A stretch of 64,000 nt of DNA, taken from Membranipora membranacea (taxonomy: Eukaryota > Bryozoa > Gymnolaemata > Cheilostomatida > Membraniporidae). This document shows, one piece after another, positions 60,941-64,000 of this stretch (positions within the stretch are counted from its first letter, which is position 1; the number at the start of each line of letters is the position of its first letter). Under the pieces are notes generated by a model, which was not told the origin of the DNA, did not search any database, and saw nothing but the letters and a program-made list of their open reading frames with translations. A program made the position numbers and the translations under genes. The stretch spans positions 25,789,387 through 25,853,386 of the forward strand of contig OU612069.1 in assembly GCA_914767715.1 (NCBI GenBank). Direction: 5' to 3'.

Positions 60941-62352
60941 TTACTCACAGCATGACTTGCATTGGTTGCAGATATTTTCAGAATCTGTCGGAAAATAAAT
61001 AATGAATTTGAAAAATACAGTAGAAAACCGGTTACACACATTCACAATGCCAAACAAGTAGGTACGCACTGCCTCTAATACTACTATTACAGCAAAACAG
61101 ATACATACAAAACATACAAAGAGCATTAATCTGGTAAATTGCTTGTCAAGATCATCTATCAATGCAAGTAATAGTTAACATAATCACTGACCAAGGCATT
61201 TTCCAGCAGCTGCATACCACACAGTGCCAGGGCAGCATACTCTCTCCTTATTAGCACACTGTCCATCTGCTGAACGGATTGTGTTTTCTTCTGACTGTCT
61301 ATAATAATAAGAGCACAGCACATGAGTCCTGTTAGGTGGTACTTTTAGGACTAAAGCCAAAAGTGAACTCTAGCCAGAAACATGACAATATAGGATTTAT
61401 TCTGATTAAGGGCTTCATTCAGGTTTTCATTTTATATCAGTTTGGAAGGTAGAGGTGCCAACCAGGTAGGAAAAGAGAGATCAAACATTACTCCGATAAA
61501 GAACATTTCTGAGCATAATATCAATATCAGTTTTTCTCAGCAAAAAATATCATTCTTCAGGCAATGTGTTCTGTGATGTCTATCTTACCATCTATAACAC
61601 AATAGAATTTTAGTCTTGATAAACCATCAAGAAACAAGTATGGCCTATGCTAATCCAACTTCGAATCTATATAAATTTTCTTTTCACATTTGTTGTTAAA
61701 GAGTGAATACTTACAGGGATCTTGAGCTTCTGTAGCAAGTGAACCACCAAAATAATCCACACTTATAACTTGAGATACGCCGTTGATTTGGGTCCGCTGT
61801 CACGCAGCATTTGAGACCAGTCTTTGCGTTCCTTGCTTCGACTAGTATGGAGTTCTTCAAATAGCTCTTCAAATAAAATGAACATTGTTCATAAAAAAAT
61901 AACTTTGGGTAAATCGCAGAAAAAAAAAGAAATCATCAAAAGCGCTCCTCAATTTAATACTTAAAACATGCATCGCAAAGCATATTCAATGTGAGTAGCA
62001 GAGTATAAATAAACATGACTATGTTCGACCTCATAAAAAGGTACGGAAATTCAATACTTGGGGGTGAAAATGGAATTGGGAGTTTACCAAGCATTATATG
62101 AAACATTCTACTTGTTGATGAGGTTCAAACTTTGGAATACATCTTTGCATTCGATGAAGGGCTACCTACCTTTTCATCCTCTGTTACTGATGGATCTCTA
62201 AGAAAATTTGCGATCTTCTCAGAAACGGCTTCAGCACGCCGTAAGCCAGACTCTACTTCTGCTTCAGTGAACTCATCTGCTCCTTTGCTGACGGTCAGAC
62301 CAGTGAATAAAGCCAACAGAAGAAATATAAAAATATTGATATTAGCTGCCAT
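60941..62352 (-). CDS. Secreted cysteine-rich precursor, four exons, 12 cysteines
   Basis: Minus-strand model: exon 1 62352-62170, exon 2 61866-61715, exon 3 61298-61192, exon 4 60984-60941 (TAA). Phases 0, 2 and 1 agree and give 161 residues. Exon 1 holds a signal peptide (INIFIFLLLALFTGLTVSKG) and an acidic pro-region with Glu-rich helices. Exons 2-4 encode a basic, cysteine-rich part with spacing CC-x14-C-x7-C-x20-C-x6-CC-x11-C-x6-C-x2-C-x2-CC. Splice sites are good (donor GTAAGT after exon 2; acceptors TATTATTATAG and TTATTTTCCGACAG). The exon 3 donor GTCAGT is weaker; reading through it would end three codons later with eight cysteines. The architecture resembles secreted antimicrobial or venom-like peptides, but the family is not recognised and no activity is claimed. 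Confidence 0.7.
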
Positions 62353-62417
62353 ATTGATCACTCAGTTAGCTCAGGCTGACAAGAGATTGTTAGTGCATTA
62401 CACAGTGAAGATTGCCT

Positions 62418-62425
62418 TATTTATA
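62418..62425 (-). promoter_or_regulatory. TATA box of the cysteine-rich precursor gene
   Basis: On the minus strand AGTATAAATAAGGC lies about 66 bp upstream of the ATG at 62352. It predicts transcription start near 62390 and a short 5' untranslated region. Confidence 0.6.
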
Positions 62426-62429
62426 CTTA

Positions 62430-64000
62430 TCTGGAACCTGTTTTGACAGCAACAAGGTCTGATTGGCTAATTGTTGGTAATATTATTTTGTGCACTTTGT
62501 ATGGACAGTAGTGTATTTTTAGTTTGTTCACTTTGATTTGAAAATTACTAGGAAATACATTAAGTAGAGGTAACGGCACATGATTGTTGAGTTTGGTTTT
62601 TAGTTTTTGGTAGAGCTGAAGAACTGGGCTGCCTCTAATTGTGCTACAGTGCTGAGGCGTTCTTCGATCAATTTAATAGATGCCGAGCTCAAAATCAAAG
62701 CTGCAGATTTAATTATGAATAAATCATTATCTTGTCAAGCCTTTTCTTTCCTCCTCACAAGGCCAAATTTCTTGATCTAGGTGCTGTAATTCTGAGATAA
62801 TGAATGACAGCACAGAACAGCCAAACCAATTCACAGCAAGAGATTAAAAAGCCTAAATTTTTTTTCATATTTTGAGATAGAATTGATATATCCATGCCGT
62901 ATCTAGCTGTTAAAAATTGAAGTCGCATTATCATGATGATGAACACACATATTTTCAATGAGAACAGCCAATACTCAAATATGCATAAAATAATACATGG
63001 CAGCGACCGTTTATTGAGAACATTGGTCCTGTTTCCTATTGCAGCAACGATCATATGTAACTAACTTTAGATCCAGTGTTCATCTAAGCAGAACATACTA
63101 GATTTTGTGTTTTCAGCTTCATTATAAATTCTTTATTATTGTTCGAGGGTTGTGTAGCCTCGGCCATTTATCTCACACAAGAACTTAACGCCAGTGCAGT
63201 TTTTTTTATGTACAACTAAGTTACATATATATATATATTTCTTTATCATCCTCGCCATGATATGGTATGTAAAAATACAAATCAATCACTCAATCAATAC
63301 ACCATTGATATCACTTTCACTGCGATCTCCCCAGGGTGTCTACCTTATAATTTTCAATTTAATCTCTTTTAAATGATAACCAGGATAAATTAGGTATGCC
63401 TCTGAGACTTGACGCTGTTTTTTGATCCATCAACATTGGTTACACACAACAAAGACTGACTGGCATCTTTGAAAGTTTTAAATCATTAAATCTAACCTTG
63501 CTACATTCTAAACACCTCTTAGCATCGACACTGATCTGATATGTCCTGCCAATAAGCAGTTTCAGGCAGGCTGGAGTCTTTAGATGGACAAGGATCACTT
63601 TATAACACATTAATATGAATGTTTTTCATTGGCATGGGTATGTAAATCAAACTCACCCATAAAACTAACTCAAGTTCCTTTCACAATATTGCACTATTTG
63701 ATTCCATTGATCCACTCTCATCTTCATCAAAACTGGTGTGTCGGGTTTGGAGTTATCTGTGCAAACTTATAATAAAATGACTATTTTCTTGCACATTTTT
63801 TAAGCTGTCTCTTGGACTATATCAGCAACGGAAAAAGCTCAACATTAGGATTCCTAAAATTGAAAGGTACTTTGATGCGTTTAAGTTAGATTTAATCCTC
63901 AGCCATGGGCATCACCCTCATTCAATACCAAAGGTGTTCAAAATTGTGGAATGACAGTATATTCTTCAACCAAGGTGAATGAGTACAAGACATGAATCAG
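62430..64000. other. Region without supported genes
   Basis: AT-rich sequence with a TA microsatellite at about 63224-63238. The frames 62755-63054 (-) and 63194-63376 (+) have no recognised domain. Confidence 0.5.

Noticed and set aside
61184-61298. Three-exon version of the cysteine-rich gene ending at a TGA in exon 3
   Set aside because: Possible, but the GTCAGT donor and the strong acceptor at 60984 join in phase and add four cysteines before a stop, so the four-exon form is preferred.
62353-62361. Earlier start of the cysteine-rich precursor
   Set aside because: The upstream codon is GTG, not ATG; the ATG at 62352 gives a normal signal peptide.

Overview
This is AT-rich eukaryotic genomic DNA, most likely from a non-vertebrate animal (a marine-type invertebrate). 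The evidence is short phase-consistent exons with GT-AG introns, a von Willebrand A domain gene, a PAN plus fucolectin-type lectin, small secreted cysteine-rich peptide genes, and many decayed LINE, LTR and fold-back repeats. There is no operon structure, CRISPR array or bacterial signal. The species cannot be named from the sequence.

Layout. 0.8-17.3 kb (+): one multi-exon gene whose first six exons encode a vWA domain of the type seen in alpha-kinase/VWKA-like proteins, followed by about 20 tiny exons encoding a modular coiled coil. Its 3' half contains a tandem segmental duplication (8132-12900 and 12901-16888). Each unit carries four coiled-coil exons plus a dead LINE in reverse orientation joined to a 208-bp LTR. 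18.0-21.6 kb (-): a three-exon TATA-box gene for a secreted PAN/fucolectin-like protein, with a large inverted repeat in its second intron. 23.4-29.0 kb (-) and 44.7-51.3 kb (+): two members of one retroelement family with LTRs of about 2 kb. The first has a 5' LTR and decayed gag. The second has an LTR remnant, the gag end, an env-like membrane ORF, a retropepsin and an intact 3' LTR, and it is flanked by a 4-bp target duplication. 30-42 kb: fold-back repeats, tandem repeats and several candidate small genes, including a six-cysteine peptide gene at 37.3-38.3 kb (-). 42.9-59.1 kb also holds several fragments of LINE reverse transcriptases. 60.9-62.4 kb (-): a four-exon gene for a secreted precursor with twelve cysteines and a TATA box.

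Functional picture. The readable host genes are the vWA/coiled-coil protein and three small genes on the minus strand. The lectin and the two cysteine-rich precursors have a TATA box close to the predicted start and a signal peptide, which is typical of secreted effectors, but no immune role is proven here. Everything else is mostly transposable element material. All spliced models were built by eye from splice signals and phase, without transcripts.
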